Part shown: piece by piece, positions 36,632 to 45,645 of the stretch
Numbering within the stretch: position 1 is the stretch's first letter
Layout of the letters: each line of letters starts with the position of its first letter
Source: Novosphingobium sp. B1
GTDB taxonomy: Bacteria > Pseudomonadota > Alphaproteobacteria > Sphingomonadales > Sphingomonadaceae
Length of the DNA stretch: 64,000 bases
Direction of reading: 5' to 3'
NCBI RefSeq assembly: GCF_900176395.1
Contig: NZ_FWXL01000003.1
Location: 248,001 to 312,000, forward strand
Position numbers and translations under genes: made by a program
Notes under the pieces: model-generated
What the model was told of the DNA's origin: nothing
The model's input: the letters and a program-made list of their open reading frames with translations, nothing else
Database searches by the model: none

Positions 36632-37270
36632 TCAGTGCGCGAGTATGCCTGCCATGATGAAATCGACGGTATGCTCGCGGTAGCTGTCGCGCAGATCTTC
36701 GGTCAGCGTATCCTGATCGAAACAATGCTTCAGCACCAGCCGCGCCGAGAAGAAGCGGTCGGCAGCTCCGGTAACTGTGAAGTAGAACAGCTGCGGGTTG
36801 ATCGGCCGGAACACACCTGCCGTCACGCCATCGCCGATGAAACGGTTGTAAGCGCGATGAAGCGGCAGCAAATATTTGTCGGCGATGCGCTTGGCCTCGG
36901 CCTCGTCGCTATCACGAACCAAGCGCATCAGCAGCCGATTGAGATAGGGATAGGCATAGTAGGTATCGATGCACTTCGAGATGTGCTTGCGCAGCTTCGC
37001 TTCGGGACTCATGTCGTCCTTCGCCAACAAGGCGTCGACCGACTTGACGATGTTCTCCATGTCACGATCGAGCAGCGCCTTGAGCATCCCGGCCTTGTTG
37101 CCGAAATAATATTTCACCAACGCGGAATTGAGCCCGGATCGCAGGCTCAATTCCGAAAGTGAAATATCAACGACATCTCCCTCGCGCATGATCATCGACG
37201 CGGTCTGAAGAAGCTGCTCGCGTGCGCCTGGCGTTTCCAGGCTTTCCCCCTTTGACACTTCCGTACTCAT
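36632..37270 (-). CDS. TetR/AcrR-family transcriptional regulator
   Basis: This 212-residue regulator has an N-terminal helix-turn-helix: REQLLQTASMIMREGDVVDI leads to LSELSLRSGLNSALVKYYFG, with the typical KYYFGNKAGML turn. The C-terminal ligand domain (about 65-212) is alpha-helical. The ATG at 37270 overlaps the crotonase stop by four bases, so it is the last gene of the thiolase-SDR-crotonase unit and probably represses it in response to an acyl-CoA. It is preferred over a TTG two codons upstream. Confidence 0.9.
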   Translation of the reverse strand: MSTEVSKGESLETPGAREQLLQTASMIMREGDVVDISLSELSLRSGLNSALVKYYFGNKAGMLKALLDRDMENIVKSVDALLAKDDMSPEAKLRKHISKCIDTYYAYPYLNRLLMRLVRDSDEAEAKRIADKYLLPLHRAYNRFIGDGVTAGVFRPINPQLFYFTVTGAADRFFSARLVLKHCFDQDTLTEDLRDSYREHTVDFIMAGILAH

Positions 37271-38139
37271 TCCCAACCCGGCTCATTCCAAAACGGATAA
37301 AAGGCAGGCATATCCGAAGAAACGCGTCCAGGGTAGCGGGGTGCGCGTTTTTCCAGGAAACTGGCGATACCCTCTGCAGCATCCGCCCCGCGCGAGAGGG
37401 TATAGATCGCCCTGCTGTCAACGCGATGGGCCTCCATCGGGTGCGAAAGTGAAGGATTGTGCCACAACATCGCCCGGGTCATCGCGACCGAGACGGCGCT
37501 TGTGTTGTCGGCAATCTCGCGGGCAAGCGCAATGGCCGCAGGCATAAGGTCCTCCGGCTCATGGAGTGAGCGGACAAGGCCTCCGCGCAAGGCTTCCTCG
37601 GCACCGAACACGCGCCCGGTCATGCACCACTCGAGCGCTTGCGGCAGCCCGACGATGCGCGGCAGAAACCAGCTCGATGCCGCCTCGGGAACGATCCCGC
37701 GTCGTGCAAAGACAAGTCCGAAGCGCGCCTTGGTCGAAGCAAGGCGAATGTCCATCGGCAATTGCATGGTCACGCCGACGCCGACAGCCGCACCGTTGAT
37801 TGCGCCGATTACCGGCTTCTTGGACTGGTAGATGCGCAGCGTGATAATGCCGCCGCCATCGCGCACACGTGGGTCCGAAAGATCGTCGACCGTATCGCCG
37901 CTGGAGAAGACATGCTTGCCGTCCGAAGGCGTCAGATCGGCCCCTGCGCAGAACGCGCGGTCGCCTGCGCCGGTGACGATCACCGCGCGGACACTGTCAT
38001 CGGCATCCGTCCGATCGAACGCGTCGATCATCTCGGTCATCATCGTGCCGGTATAGGCATTCATCTTTTCGGGCCGATGCAACGTGATCGTCGCGATGCC
38101 GTCGGCGATGTCGAGCTTGATCTGCGTGTAGTCGGCCAC
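37267..38139 (-). CDS. Enoyl-CoA hydratase/isomerase (crotonase) family protein
   Basis: This 290-residue crotonase-fold protein has the CoA/oxyanion segment GAGDRAFCAGADLTPSD and the second oxyanion loop GAINGAAVGVGVTMQLP. ARFGLVFARRGIVPEAASSW includes one candidate catalytic Glu. Such enzymes hydrate or isomerise 2-enoyl-CoAs during beta-oxidation. The start is GTG at 38139 behind GGGAGAATTTC; a longer reading frame upstream overlaps the SDR gene. It is followed by, and overlaps, the TetR gene. Confidence 0.9.
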   Translation of the reverse strand: MADYTQIKLDIADGIATITLHRPEKMNAYTGTMMTEMIDAFDRTDADDSVRAVIVTGAGDRAFCAGADLTPSDGKHVFSSGDTVDDLSDPRVRDGGGIITLRIYQSKKPVIGAINGAAVGVGVTMQLPMDIRLASTKARFGLVFARRGIVPEAASSWFLPRIVGLPQALEWCMTGRVFGAEEALRGGLVRSLHEPEDLMPAAIALAREIADNTSAVSVAMTRAMLWHNPSLSHPMEAHRVDSRAIYTLSRGADAAEGIASFLEKRAPRYPGRVSSDMPAFYPFWNEPGWE

Positions 38140-38200
38140 GAAATTCTCCCAAACGATGGAGGCGGGGTTCATGCCCCGCCCCTCACTTGCCCTGGTGTTT

Positions 38201-38986
38201 TCAGCGTGGCGCCATGCGGATGGCACCGTCGAGGCGAACGTCCTCGCCGTTGAAATAGCCGGTCTCGATCATGCACATGGCAAGGTTCGCGTATTCCTCG
38301 GGCATGCCGAGCCGCTTGGGGAACGGCACCGACGCGGCGAGCGCATCCTTGACGTTCTGCGGCGCGCCCTGCAGAAGCGGGGTGTTGAAGATGCCAGGCA
38401 GGATGGTGTTGACGCGGATGCCCTCGGCCATCAGATCGCGCGCGATCGGAAGGGTCATGCCGACGACGCCGCCCTTCGAGGCCGAATAGGCGGCCTGGCC
38501 CATCTGGCCGTCTTCTGCCGCAACCGAGGCGGTGTTGACGATGGCGCCACGCTCCCCGAACTCATCGCACGGATCCAAGGTCATCATGCCCGCCGCAGAC
38601 TTGGCGATGCAGCGGAACGTGCCGACGAGGTTGATCTGGATGATCCAGTTGAAGGCATCCATCGGGAAGTGCTTGATCTCCGCGGTTTCCTTCGAGCGGC
38701 TGGCGGTCTTGATCGCGTTGCCGGTGCCGGCGCAGTTGACGAGGATGCGCTCCTGGCCGTGCGCGGCGCGGGCCTTGGCGAAGCCGGCATCGACGCTTTC
38801 GTCGCTGGTCACGTTCACTTCGCAGAACACGCCACCGATCTCGGCGGCCATCGCCTCGCCCTTCTCCTTCTGCAGATCGAAGATGGCGACCTTGACGCCC
38901 TTGGCAGCAAGGGCGCGAGCGGTGGCAGCGCCGAGGCCGGAAGCGCCGCCGGTAACAACGGCAGCAACGGAATTGTCGAGCTTCAT
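38201..38986 (-). CDS. SDR-family dehydrogenase, 3-hydroxyacyl-CoA dehydrogenase type 2-like
   Basis: This 261-residue short-chain dehydrogenase has the NAD motif VVTGGASGLGAATARALA, the acidic FDLQKEKGE cofactor loop, and catalytic residues in the AYSASKGGVVGMT block (Tyr-x-x-x-Lys) after IVNTASVAAEDGQ. The overall layout, including PVIPFP-like region VPFPKRLGMPEEYANL, resembles 3-hydroxyacyl-CoA dehydrogenase type 2 (HSD17B10). Its neighbours, a thiolase and a crotonase, support a role in acyl-CoA oxidation. The ATG at 38986 follows GAGAGGATAACCTGCA. Confidence 0.9.
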   Translation of the reverse strand: MKLDNSVAAVVTGGASGLGAATARALAAKGVKVAIFDLQKEKGEAMAAEIGGVFCEVNVTSDESVDAGFAKARAAHGQERILVNCAGTGNAIKTASRSKETAEIKHFPMDAFNWIIQINLVGTFRCIAKSAAGMMTLDPCDEFGERGAIVNTASVAAEDGQMGQAAYSASKGGVVGMTLPIARDLMAEGIRVNTILPGIFNTPLLQGAPQNVKDALAASVPFPKRLGMPEEYANLAMCMIETGYFNGEDVRLDGAIRMAPR

Positions 38987-39017
38987 TGCAGGTTATCCTC
39001 TCTGGAATGCTTGAATA

Positions 39018-40190
39018 TCAAAGGGCTTCGATGATGGTGACGTTGGCAACGCCGCCGCCTTCGCACATCGTCTGCAGGCCGTACTTGCCGCCGCGTGCGC
39101 GCAGCGCATGAACGAGCGTGGCCATGAGCTTGGTGCCCGAGGCGCCCAGCGGGTGCCCGAGAGCGATGGCGCCGCCATTGACGTTGAGCTTCTCGGGATC
39201 GGCGCCGGTATGCTTGAGCCAGGCCATCGGCACCGAGGCGAATGCCTCGTTGACCTCGTAAAGGTCGATATCGGAAATCTTCATGCCGGCCCGCTGCAGG
39301 GCGCGGTCGGTGGCGAACAGCGGCTCTTCAAGCATGATCACCGGATCGCCTGCCGTCACCGTCAGGTTGTGAATGCGGGCAAGCGGGGTCAGGCCGTGGG
39401 CCTTGAGCGCTGCTTCCGAGACGACCAGAACGGCGCTCGACCCGTCGCAGATCTGGCTGGAGCTGGCAGCGGTCAACGAGCCTTCAGGGTTGAGCAGCTT
39501 TACTCCGGCAATGCTTTCGAGCGTGGCGTCGAAGCGGATGCCCTCGTCCACGGTGTGCATCGCGGGGCCTTCGGGCGTCTCGATTTCCACGGGGACGATC
39601 TCGCCCGCGAAAGCCTGGGCATTTGTCGCGGCAATCGCCTTCTGGTGGCTGTTCAGCGAGAAGCGATCGAGGTCGTCCTTGGAGAAGCCGTGCTTCTTGA
39701 CGATCATTTCTGCGCCCATGAACTGCGAGAACATGATGCCGGGATACTTGTCGTCCAGTCCGGGCGACTTGTAGTGACCGAGGCCCTCCTTCATGTGGAA
39801 GGTGGCGTTCGAGCCCATCGGCACGCGGCTCATGCTTTCCACGCCCGAGGCGATGACCACGTCCTGCACGCCGGACATTACTGCCTGCGCAGCGAACTGG
39901 ATCGCCTGTTGCGAGGAACCGCACTGGCGGTCAATCGTGACGGCCGGCGTTGATTGCGGCAGCAGCTTTGACGCAAGCACAGCGTTACGCCCCACTTGCA
40001 TCGCCTGCTGCCCCGCCTGCGTGACGCAACCCATGATCACATCGTCGACGGCCGTCGGATCGATGCCGGTGCGAGCGATGATGGCATCGAGGCTCAAAGC
40101 CGCGAGATCGACCGGGTGAACGCCCGCAAGCCGCCCGCCGCGGCGCCCCCCAGCAGTGCGCACTGCATCGACGATGTAGGCTGTGGCCAT
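39018..40190 (-). CDS. Acetyl-CoA C-acyltransferase (thiolase)
   Basis: This 390-residue thiolase carries the acyl-accepting Cys in DRQCGSSQQAIQFAA (about residue 90), the His in NGGAIALGHPLGASGTK and the second Cys in TMCEGGGVANVTII. It cleaves 3-oxoacyl-CoA with CoA, or condenses acetyl-CoA in reverse. The ATG at 40190 is preceded by GGAGCAA. It is the first gene of thiolase-SDR-crotonase-TetR, which together cover hydration, oxidation and thiolysis of an acyl-CoA. A palindrome that could be the TetR operator lies directly upstream. Confidence 0.93.
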   Translation of the reverse strand: MATAYIVDAVRTAGGRRGGRLAGVHPVDLAALSLDAIIARTGIDPTAVDDVIMGCVTQAGQQAMQVGRNAVLASKLLPQSTPAVTIDRQCGSSQQAIQFAAQAVMSGVQDVVIASGVESMSRVPMGSNATFHMKEGLGHYKSPGLDDKYPGIMFSQFMGAEMIVKKHGFSKDDLDRFSLNSHQKAIAATNAQAFAGEIVPVEIETPEGPAMHTVDEGIRFDATLESIAGVKLLNPEGSLTAASSSQICDGSSAVLVVSEAALKAHGLTPLARIHNLTVTAGDPVIMLEEPLFATDRALQRAGMKISDIDLYEVNEAFASVPMAWLKHTGADPEKLNVNGGAIALGHPLGASGTKLMATLVHALRARGGKYGLQTMCEGGGVANVTIIEAL

Positions 40191-40216
40191 TTGCTCCGAC
40201 TCCCTCTCAGACTTCT

Positions 40217-40232
40217 TTAATCGAACGATTAA
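40217..40232. promoter_or_regulatory. Candidate TetR operator upstream of thiolase
   Basis: TTAATCG (40217-40223) and CGATTAA (40226-40232) form a perfect 7-2-7 inverted repeat 26 bases before the thiolase start and 63 bases before the divergent thiL start. It is AT-rich against a GC-rich background, as typical for TetR sites. Confidence 0.6.
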
Positions 40233-40295
40233 GGAGCGAGAGGGCACTGGTCAAGCAGGCTTGTGGAGTTCGGCGCGCCATCCCATAGACCGCCT

Positions 40296-41171
40296 GTGAG
40301 CAAGGAACTTGCCCTGATCGAAGCACTGCGCGCTCTGGCCCTGCATCCGGCAGCGCGCGGACTGGCAGATGACTGCGCAGTTCTGCCGTTCGGGCAGGAA
40401 ACGCTGGTGCTGACCCATGACATGATGGTCGAGGGTGTACACTGGCTCCCGGGACAGGACATGGCCGACGTGGCGTGGAAGCTGGTGGCCACCAACCTGT
40501 CCGATCTCGCCGCCAAGGGTGCCGAGCCTGTCGGCGTGCTGCTCGGCTTCACGCTGGGCGAGGACGATGGCCGCTTCGTCGAGGGTCTGGGAGAAGCGCT
40601 GCAGGCATTTGGCGTGCCCTTGCTGGGCGGCGATACCGTCAGTGCGAATGGGCCGCGCAGCCTGGGCCTGACTGCCTTGGGGCGCGCTACCTGCTCGCCA
40701 GTGCCATCGCGAAGCGACACACGCCCGGGCGATACGCTCTGGCTCACGGGGCCGGTGGGCGCAGCGATGCTGGGTTTCGAAGCGCTACGCGACGAGACGG
40801 GGGCCGATAGCCTTGCCTTCCGGCGCCCTTCCCCCCGCCTGAGCGAAGGGCGCGCGATTGCCCCCATCGCCCATGCGATGATGGATGTCTCGGATGGCTT
40901 GCTCATCGATGCCGCGCGCATGGCGCAAGCCAGCGGCGTGACCTTTGCCATCGACAGCGCTGCGGTCCCCTTCCCCGCCGACTTGCCCGACGGTCGCCGC
41001 GACGAAGCGATGCGCTGGGGCGATGACTACGAGCTGCTGTTTACCCTCGCACCCGGTGTTGCTTCACCGGTCGCAGCCTCCTGCATCGGCGTGGCTCGCG
41101 CCAGCATGGCCTCACCTGTTATCGTTGATGGTGCAGTGCCACATGGCAATCTGGGTTATACGCACGATTAA
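40296..41171 (+). CDS. thiL: ThiL, thiamine-monophosphate kinase
   Basis: This 291-residue enzyme of the PurM-like superfamily converts thiamine monophosphate to thiamine diphosphate. Metal/ATP motifs are ADDCAVLPF, LTHDMMVEGVHW, LLGGDTVS and MMDVSDGLLIDA, with WGDDYELLFTL near the C-terminus. The start is GTG at 40296 (SKELALIEALRAL); a GTG at 40263 would run into the divergent promoter region. The length is normal. Confidence 0.94.
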   Translation: MSKELALIEALRALALHPAARGLADDCAVLPFGQETLVLTHDMMVEGVHWLPGQDMADVAWKLVATNLSDLAAKGAEPVGVLLGFTLGEDDGRFVEGLGEALQAFGVPLLGGDTVSANGPRSLGLTALGRATCSPVPSRSDTRPGDTLWLTGPVGAAMLGFEALRDETGADSLAFRRPSPRLSEGRAIAPIAHAMMDVSDGLLIDAARMAQASGVTFAIDSAAVPFPADLPDGRRDEAMRWGDDYELLFTLAPGVASPVAASCIGVARASMASPVIVDGAVPHGNLGYTHD

Positions 41172-41173
41172 AA

Positions 41174-41202
41174 AAGCCCTTGATGCAGATCATGGAGGGC
41201 TT
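41174..41202 (+). terminator. Hairpin after thiL
   Basis: AAGCCCT (41174-41180) pairs with AGGGCTT (41196-41202), and an inner TGAT/ATCA pair extends the stem. It lies directly after the thiL stop, in front of hppA. There is no T run, so it is at best a weak terminator or a leader structure of hppA. Confidence 0.4.
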
Positions 41203-41291
41203 GCGGGGCAGAAATAAAACGATAGCTTCGCCCGACCCGCAACGACGGGGACGGGCCATTCGTGGCACCGGACATAAAGGGGGATGCCAAC

Positions 41292-43415
41292 GTGAACCTA
41301 GTCGTATTATCGATAATACTCGGGTTGCTTGCCGTCGTTTATGGCTTCGTGACCAGCCGCCAGGTGCTCGGCGCACCGGCGGGCAACGCCAAGATGCAGG
41401 AAATCGCTGCCGCCATCCAGGAAGGTGCGCAAGCCTACCTCAAGCGCCAGTACACCACCATTGCGATCGTCGGCGTGGTCGTCGCCGTGATCATCGCTGC
41501 CACATTGGGCGCGATCTCGGCCACCGGCTTCGTGATCGGCGCAGTGCTTTCGGGCGTGGCGGGCTTCATCGGGATGAACATTTCGGTCCGTTCGAACGTG
41601 CGCACGGCAGCGGCTGCGCAGAACGGCCTGCAGGCCGGCCTGACCCTCGCCTTCCGTGCCGGCGCGATCACCGGCATGCTGGTGGCAGGTCTTGCCCTGC
41701 TCGCCATCGCGGTGTTCTACCACTACCTGACCGACATCGCCGGTTACACCGTGGGCGGCGATGACCGCACTGTGGTCGACGGCCTTGTCGCGCTGGCCTT
41801 CGGTGCCTCGCTGATCTCGATCTTCGCGCGCCTTGGCGGCGGCATCTTCACCAAGGCCGCAGACGTCGGCGCCGACCTCGTCGGCAAGGTCGAAGCAGGC
41901 ATCCCCGAAGACGATCCGCGCAACCCGGCCGTGATCGCCGACAACGTGGGCGACAATGTCGGCGACTGCGCAGGCATGGCCGCCGACCTGTTCGAGACCT
42001 ACGTCGTGACCGTGGGCGCAACCATGGTGCTCACCGCGCTGCTGCTCAAGGGCCTGGGCGACGCCCTGGGCGCGATGATGGCGCTGCCGCTGCTGATCGG
42101 CGGCGTCTGCATCGTCACCTCGATCATCGGCACCTATTTCGTCAAGCTCGGCTCCTCGAACAACATCATGGGCGCGATGTACAAGGGCTTCCTTGTCACC
42201 GCCGTCCTGTCCGTCGGGGCGATCTGGTGGGCGATTTCCTATGCGCTGGGCGACATGGAAACCGCGATGAGCTACACCATTCTCGACAACACGGTGACGT
42301 TCACCGGTCGCGTGCTGTTCTACTGCTCGCTGCTGGGCCTCGTCATCACCGGCCTGATCATCTGGATCACTGAGTACTACACCGGCACCAACTATCGCCC
42401 GGTGCGCTCGATCGCCAAGTCGTCGGAAACCGGTCATGGCACCAACGTGATCCAGGGCCTTGCGATCAGCCTTGAATCCACCGCAATGCCGACAATCGTG
42501 ATCTGCGCCGGCATCATCATTGCCTACCAGCTCGCCGGACTGATCGGCATTGCCTATGCGGCCACCGCGATGCTGGCGCTGGCCGGCATGGTCGTGGCGC
42601 TGGATGCCTATGGGCCTGTCACCGACAACGCCGGCGGCATTGCCGAGATGGCAGGGCTCGATGATTCGGTTCGTGACAAGACCGACGCGCTGGACGCAGT
42701 GGGCAACACCACCAAGGCCGTGACCAAGGGCTACGCGATCGGATCGGCGGGCCTTGCCGCGCTCGTCCTGTTCGCCGCCTACACCACCGACCTCAAGGAG
42801 TTCTTCCCGAACCTTGCGGTCAGCTTCAGCCTCGAAAACCCTTATGTCATCGTCGGGCTGCTGCTCGGCGCGCTACTGCCGTACCTGTTCGGTGCGATGG
42901 GCATGACCGCAGTGGGCCGCGCGGCGGGCGACGTGGTGATCGACGTGCGTGACCAGTTCCGCGACAATCCGGGGATCATGGCCGGCACTTCCAAGCCGGA
43001 CTATGCCCGCACGGTCGATCTCGTCACCAAGGCGGCGATCAAGGAAATGATCGTGCCGTCGCTGCTTCCCGTGCTGGCCCCGATTGCGGTCTATTTCGTG
43101 ATCGCGGCGGTGGCTGGACAGGCCAACGGCTTTGCCGCGCTCGGAGCCTTGTTGCTCGGCGTAATCGTCGGCGGGCTGTTCGTCGCGATCTCGATGACCT
43201 CGGGCGGCGGCGCATGGGACAATGCCAAGAAGTACATCGAAGACGGCAACCACGGCGGCAAGGGCAGCGACGCCCACAAGGCCGCCGTCACGGGTGATAC
43301 CGTGGGCGATCCCTACAAGGACACCGCCGGGCCTGCCGTCAACCCGATGATCAAGATTACCAATATCGTGGCGCTGCTGCTGCTGGCAGCCCTTGCCAGC
43401 CGCGCTATGGGATAA
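41292..43415 (+). CDS. hppA: HppA, membrane proton-pumping pyrophosphatase, K+-insensitive type
   Basis: This 707-residue protein with about 16 membrane helices couples hydrolysis of pyrophosphate to proton export. The catalytic acidic loops are [20 protein letters not shown] and [18 protein letters not shown], plus the later [16 protein letters not shown] and [18 protein letters not shown]. The K+-dependence position reads [10 protein letters not shown]; Lys instead of Ala there marks the K+-insensitive proton pumps. The start is GTG at 41292 behind AAGGGGGATGCCAAC, better than a GTG 30 bases earlier. A terminator follows. Confidence 0.96.
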   Translation: MNLVVLSIILGLLAVVYGFVTSRQVLGAPAGNAKMQEIAAAIQEGAQAYLKRQYTTIAIVGVVVAVIIAATLGAISATGFVIGAVLSGVAGFIGMNISVRSNVRTAAAAQNGLQAGLTLAFRAGAITGMLVAGLALLAIAVFYHYLTDIAGYTVGGDDRTVVDGLVALAFGASLISIFARLGGGIFTKAADVGADLVGKVEAGIPEDDPRNPAVIADNVGDNVGDCAGMAADLFETYVVTVGATMVLTALLLKGLGDALGAMMALPLLIGGVCIVTSIIGTYFVKLGSSNNIMGAMYKGFLVTAVLSVGAIWWAISYALGDMETAMSYTILDNTVTFTGRVLFYCSLLGLVITGLIIWITEYYTGTNYRPVRSIAKSSETGHGTNVIQGLAISLESTAMPTIVICAGIIIAYQLAGLIGIAYAATAMLALAGMVVALDAYGPVTDNAGGIAEMAGLDDSVRDKTDALDAVGNTTKAVTKGYAIGSAGLAALVLFAAYTTDLKEFFPNLAVSFSLENPYVIVGLLLGALLPYLFGAMGMTAVGRAAGDVVIDVRDQFRDNPGIMAGTSKPDYARTVDLVTKAAIKEMIVPSLLPVLAPIAVYFVIAAVAGQANGFAALGALLLGVIVGGLFVAISMTSGGGAWDNAKKYIEDGNHGGKGSDAHKAAVTGDTVGDPYKDTAGPAVNPMIKITNIVALLLLAALASRAMG

Positions 43416-43444
43416 GCACCAACGGCAAAGTTGGGGAGAGGATG

Positions 43445-43479
43445 CCCCGCTCGGAGAAATCCGGGCGGGGTTTTCTTTT
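43445..43479 (+). terminator. Rho-independent terminator after hppA
   Basis: CCCCGCTCGG (43445-43454) pairs with CCGGGCGGGG (43461-43470; one T-G wobble) around an AGAAAT loop and is followed by TTTTCTTTT. It lies 29 bases after the hppA stop. Confidence 0.9.
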
Positions 43480-43540
43480 GCTGCTCCGTTAACCGAGTTT
43501 TCGGGCCTTGGGGCTAAAGCGGGCGGCGGAGACCTGTAGC

Positions 43541-44725
43541 TTGAACGCCCCGCCCTTTGCGCCGCTTGCCGGCACCGCCGTGATGGCCGATCTGCCGCAG
43601 CGCCTTGACCGCAGCGCCGAGGCGCGGCTGTCGCGGTGGCAGAACTGGACCGCGCCCGCATCGCTTGCGCAGTGGCGCAAACTGGCAGAGCAGGCGACCA
43701 CGCCCAATCCCTTCTTCGAGCCGTGGTACCTTATCCCGGCATTCGAGGGTCTGGCACCAGCCGGCACCGGCAAGCTGCTGACTGTCCACTTGGGCGAAAA
43801 GCTGATCGGCCTGATGCCGCTTGCCACGCCGTCACGCTACGGTCGCTGGCCGTTGCCGCACCTATCGACCTGGCTGCATCCCAACGCCTTCCTTGGCGTG
43901 CCCCTGGTCGCGGCCGGCTGCGAGGCGCTGTTCTGGCAGGCAGTCCTGACCTGGGCCGACGATGTATCGCGGCTCGGGCGACGACTTTTCCTGCACTTCC
44001 CGGCGATGCCGCTTGAACAGCCGGTGACGCAGGCTCTCCTGGATCAAGCCGATGACACTGGGCGCCGTGCGGCGCTGGTGATGCGCCAGCAGCGCGCCCT
44101 GCTGCATTCGGCCCTCCAGCCCACAGCCTATTTCGAACGCGCCCTGACCGGCAAGAAGCGCAAGGAATTGCGCCGGCAATATGCCCGCCTGTCCGAACAG
44201 GGCGAACTCTCGTTCGAGCGGCTGGAAGGCAGCGCGGGGGTGGAACAGTGGATTGACGCATTCCTCGCACTCGAGCGCAAGGGATGGAAAGGTGCCGAGG
44301 GCAGCGCCATGGCCTGTGCCGAAGGGACCGCCAGCCTGTTTCGCAAGGCGCTGGGCAACGCGGCAGGCGAAGGCAAGCTTGAAAGGCTGGCGCTGAACCT
44401 TGATGGCCGCCCCATCGCAATGCTGGCAAACTTCCTGTGCCCGCCCGGCAGCTTTTCCTACAAGACCGCTTTCGACGAAGACTTCGCCCGCTTCTCTCCC
44501 GGCGTCCTGCTGCAGCGCGAAAATCTGGCGCTGCTAAACCGGCGCGAAGTGACGTGGTGCGACAGTTGCGCCGCCCCGGACCACCCGATGATCGACAGCC
44601 TGTGGACCGAGCGCCGTCCTATCGGCCGCGTCTCGGTTGCCATTGGGGGGCCGGTCAGGCGCAAGGCCTTCGATTTCCTCCTCTCGCTCGAATTGGGCCG
44701 CAACCCTGCGGGACTTGACCGATGA
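43541..44725 (+). CDS. GNAT/FemX-like acetyltransferase (BioF2-like, CelD type)
   Basis: This protein of about 394 residues matches the 'BioF2-like' GNAT domain family (CelD/Acetyltransf_6) by overall layout: NPFFEPWYLIPAFEGL at the N-terminus, GKKRKELRRQYARL in the middle and ALNLDGRPIAMLANFLCPPG in the second GNAT half. Such proteins transfer an acyl or aminoacyl group, often to envelope polysaccharide, but the substrate is unknown. The start is uncertain: TTG at 43541 has GGAG upstream, while ATG at 43583 gives a shorter protein without a ribosome site. The stop overlaps the next gene (ATGA). Confidence 0.72.
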   Translation: MNAPPFAPLAGTAVMADLPQRLDRSAEARLSRWQNWTAPASLAQWRKLAEQATTPNPFFEPWYLIPAFEGLAPAGTGKLLTVHLGEKLIGLMPLATPSRYGRWPLPHLSTWLHPNAFLGVPLVAAGCEALFWQAVLTWADDVSRLGRRLFLHFPAMPLEQPVTQALLDQADDTGRRAALVMRQQRALLHSALQPTAYFERALTGKKRKELRRQYARLSEQGELSFERLEGSAGVEQWIDAFLALERKGWKGAEGSAMACAEGTASLFRKALGNAAGEGKLERLALNLDGRPIAMLANFLCPPGSFSYKTAFDEDFARFSPGVLLQRENLALLNRREVTWCDSCAAPDHPMIDSLWTERRPIGRVSVAIGGPVRRKAFDFLLSLELGRNPAGLDR

Positions 44726-45600
44726 ATCAGCAAACCAGCCTTTCCGCCGCCCATGCCACGCCGATCGATGCCTTCGACGGATCATCGCGCGCCGCCTTTG
44801 CCGCATCCTATCCCGAAGTGCCCCACAAGCTGGCGCACCAGCTGGTGGAGCATCCGTTGATGCAGCTTGGCGCGCTCGCCGAACTGGGTGAAAGCCTGCC
44901 GCCCGCCTCGGTCGAGTACAACCGCGCCGCCCTGCCTATCGGCCTCAATGGGGAAAAGGCCCCGGCCAATGGCATCGGCATTGGCGAGACCATCCGCAGC
45001 ATCGCCACAAGCGGCAGTTGGGCCGCACTCAAGAACATCGAGCAGATTCCAGCCTATGCCGATTTGCTGCATGGCCTGCTTGCCGAACTTCGGCCGACGA
45101 TCGAGGCGCGCACCGGCGCCATGCTCAAGCCTCAGGGCTTCGTCTTCGTTACCAGCCCGAACGGTGTCACGCCCTATCATTTCGATCCCGAACACAACAT
45201 CCTGCTGCAGCTGACCGGCAGCAAGGTCATGACCATGTTCCCGGCGGGCGATCCACGCTATGCCCCGGACGAAACACACGAAACCTACCACACCGGCGGC
45301 GGGCGCGAGCTGTTCTGGCGCAACGAACTGCTCGACGGTGGCAAGGAGTGGGCCCTGTCGCGCGGCGAAGGCCTCTATGTCCCTGTCATGTCACCGCACT
45401 TCGTCCGCAATGGGCCAGCGCCGTCCATCTCGCTCTCGATCACCTGGCGTTCGGAGTGGAGCTTTGCCGAAGCCGATGCGCGCGCCTTCAACAGCCTGTT
45501 GCGCCGCATTGGTATCACCCCGCGTGCGCCAGGGCGCTGGCCAGCCACCAATCGTGCGAAGGCGCTGGGCTGGCGTCTGGCGAGACGCCTTCGCCGCTGA
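44722..45600 (+). CDS. Cupin-like (JmjC-type) Fe(II)/2-oxoglutarate oxygenase candidate
   Basis: This 292-residue protein has a cupin/JmjC fold signature: YHFDPEHNILLQLTGSK with His153 and Asp155 as a HxD metal pair, and the distal His226 in VMSPHFVRNG. This is the pattern of Fe(II)/2-oxoglutarate oxygenases, such as hydroxylases of small molecules or proteins. Similar proteins are often mislabelled transcriptional regulators; no DNA-binding motif is seen here. The ATG at 44722 overlaps the GNAT stop by four bases. A basic tail (LARRLRR) closes the protein. Partner and substrate are unknown. Confidence 0.72.
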   Translation: MNQQTSLSAAHATPIDAFDGSSRAAFAASYPEVPHKLAHQLVEHPLMQLGALAELGESLPPASVEYNRAALPIGLNGEKAPANGIGIGETIRSIATSGSWAALKNIEQIPAYADLLHGLLAELRPTIEARTGAMLKPQGFVFVTSPNGVTPYHFDPEHNILLQLTGSKVMTMFPAGDPRYAPDETHETYHTGGGRELFWRNELLDGGKEWALSRGEGLYVPVMSPHFVRNGPAPSISLSITWRSEWSFAEADARAFNSLLRRIGITPRAPGRWPATNRAKALGWRLARRLRR

Positions 45601-45645
45601 CACATCCCGTTGACGTAAACGAGAACTCGGTTCATCGCGTCGCGC

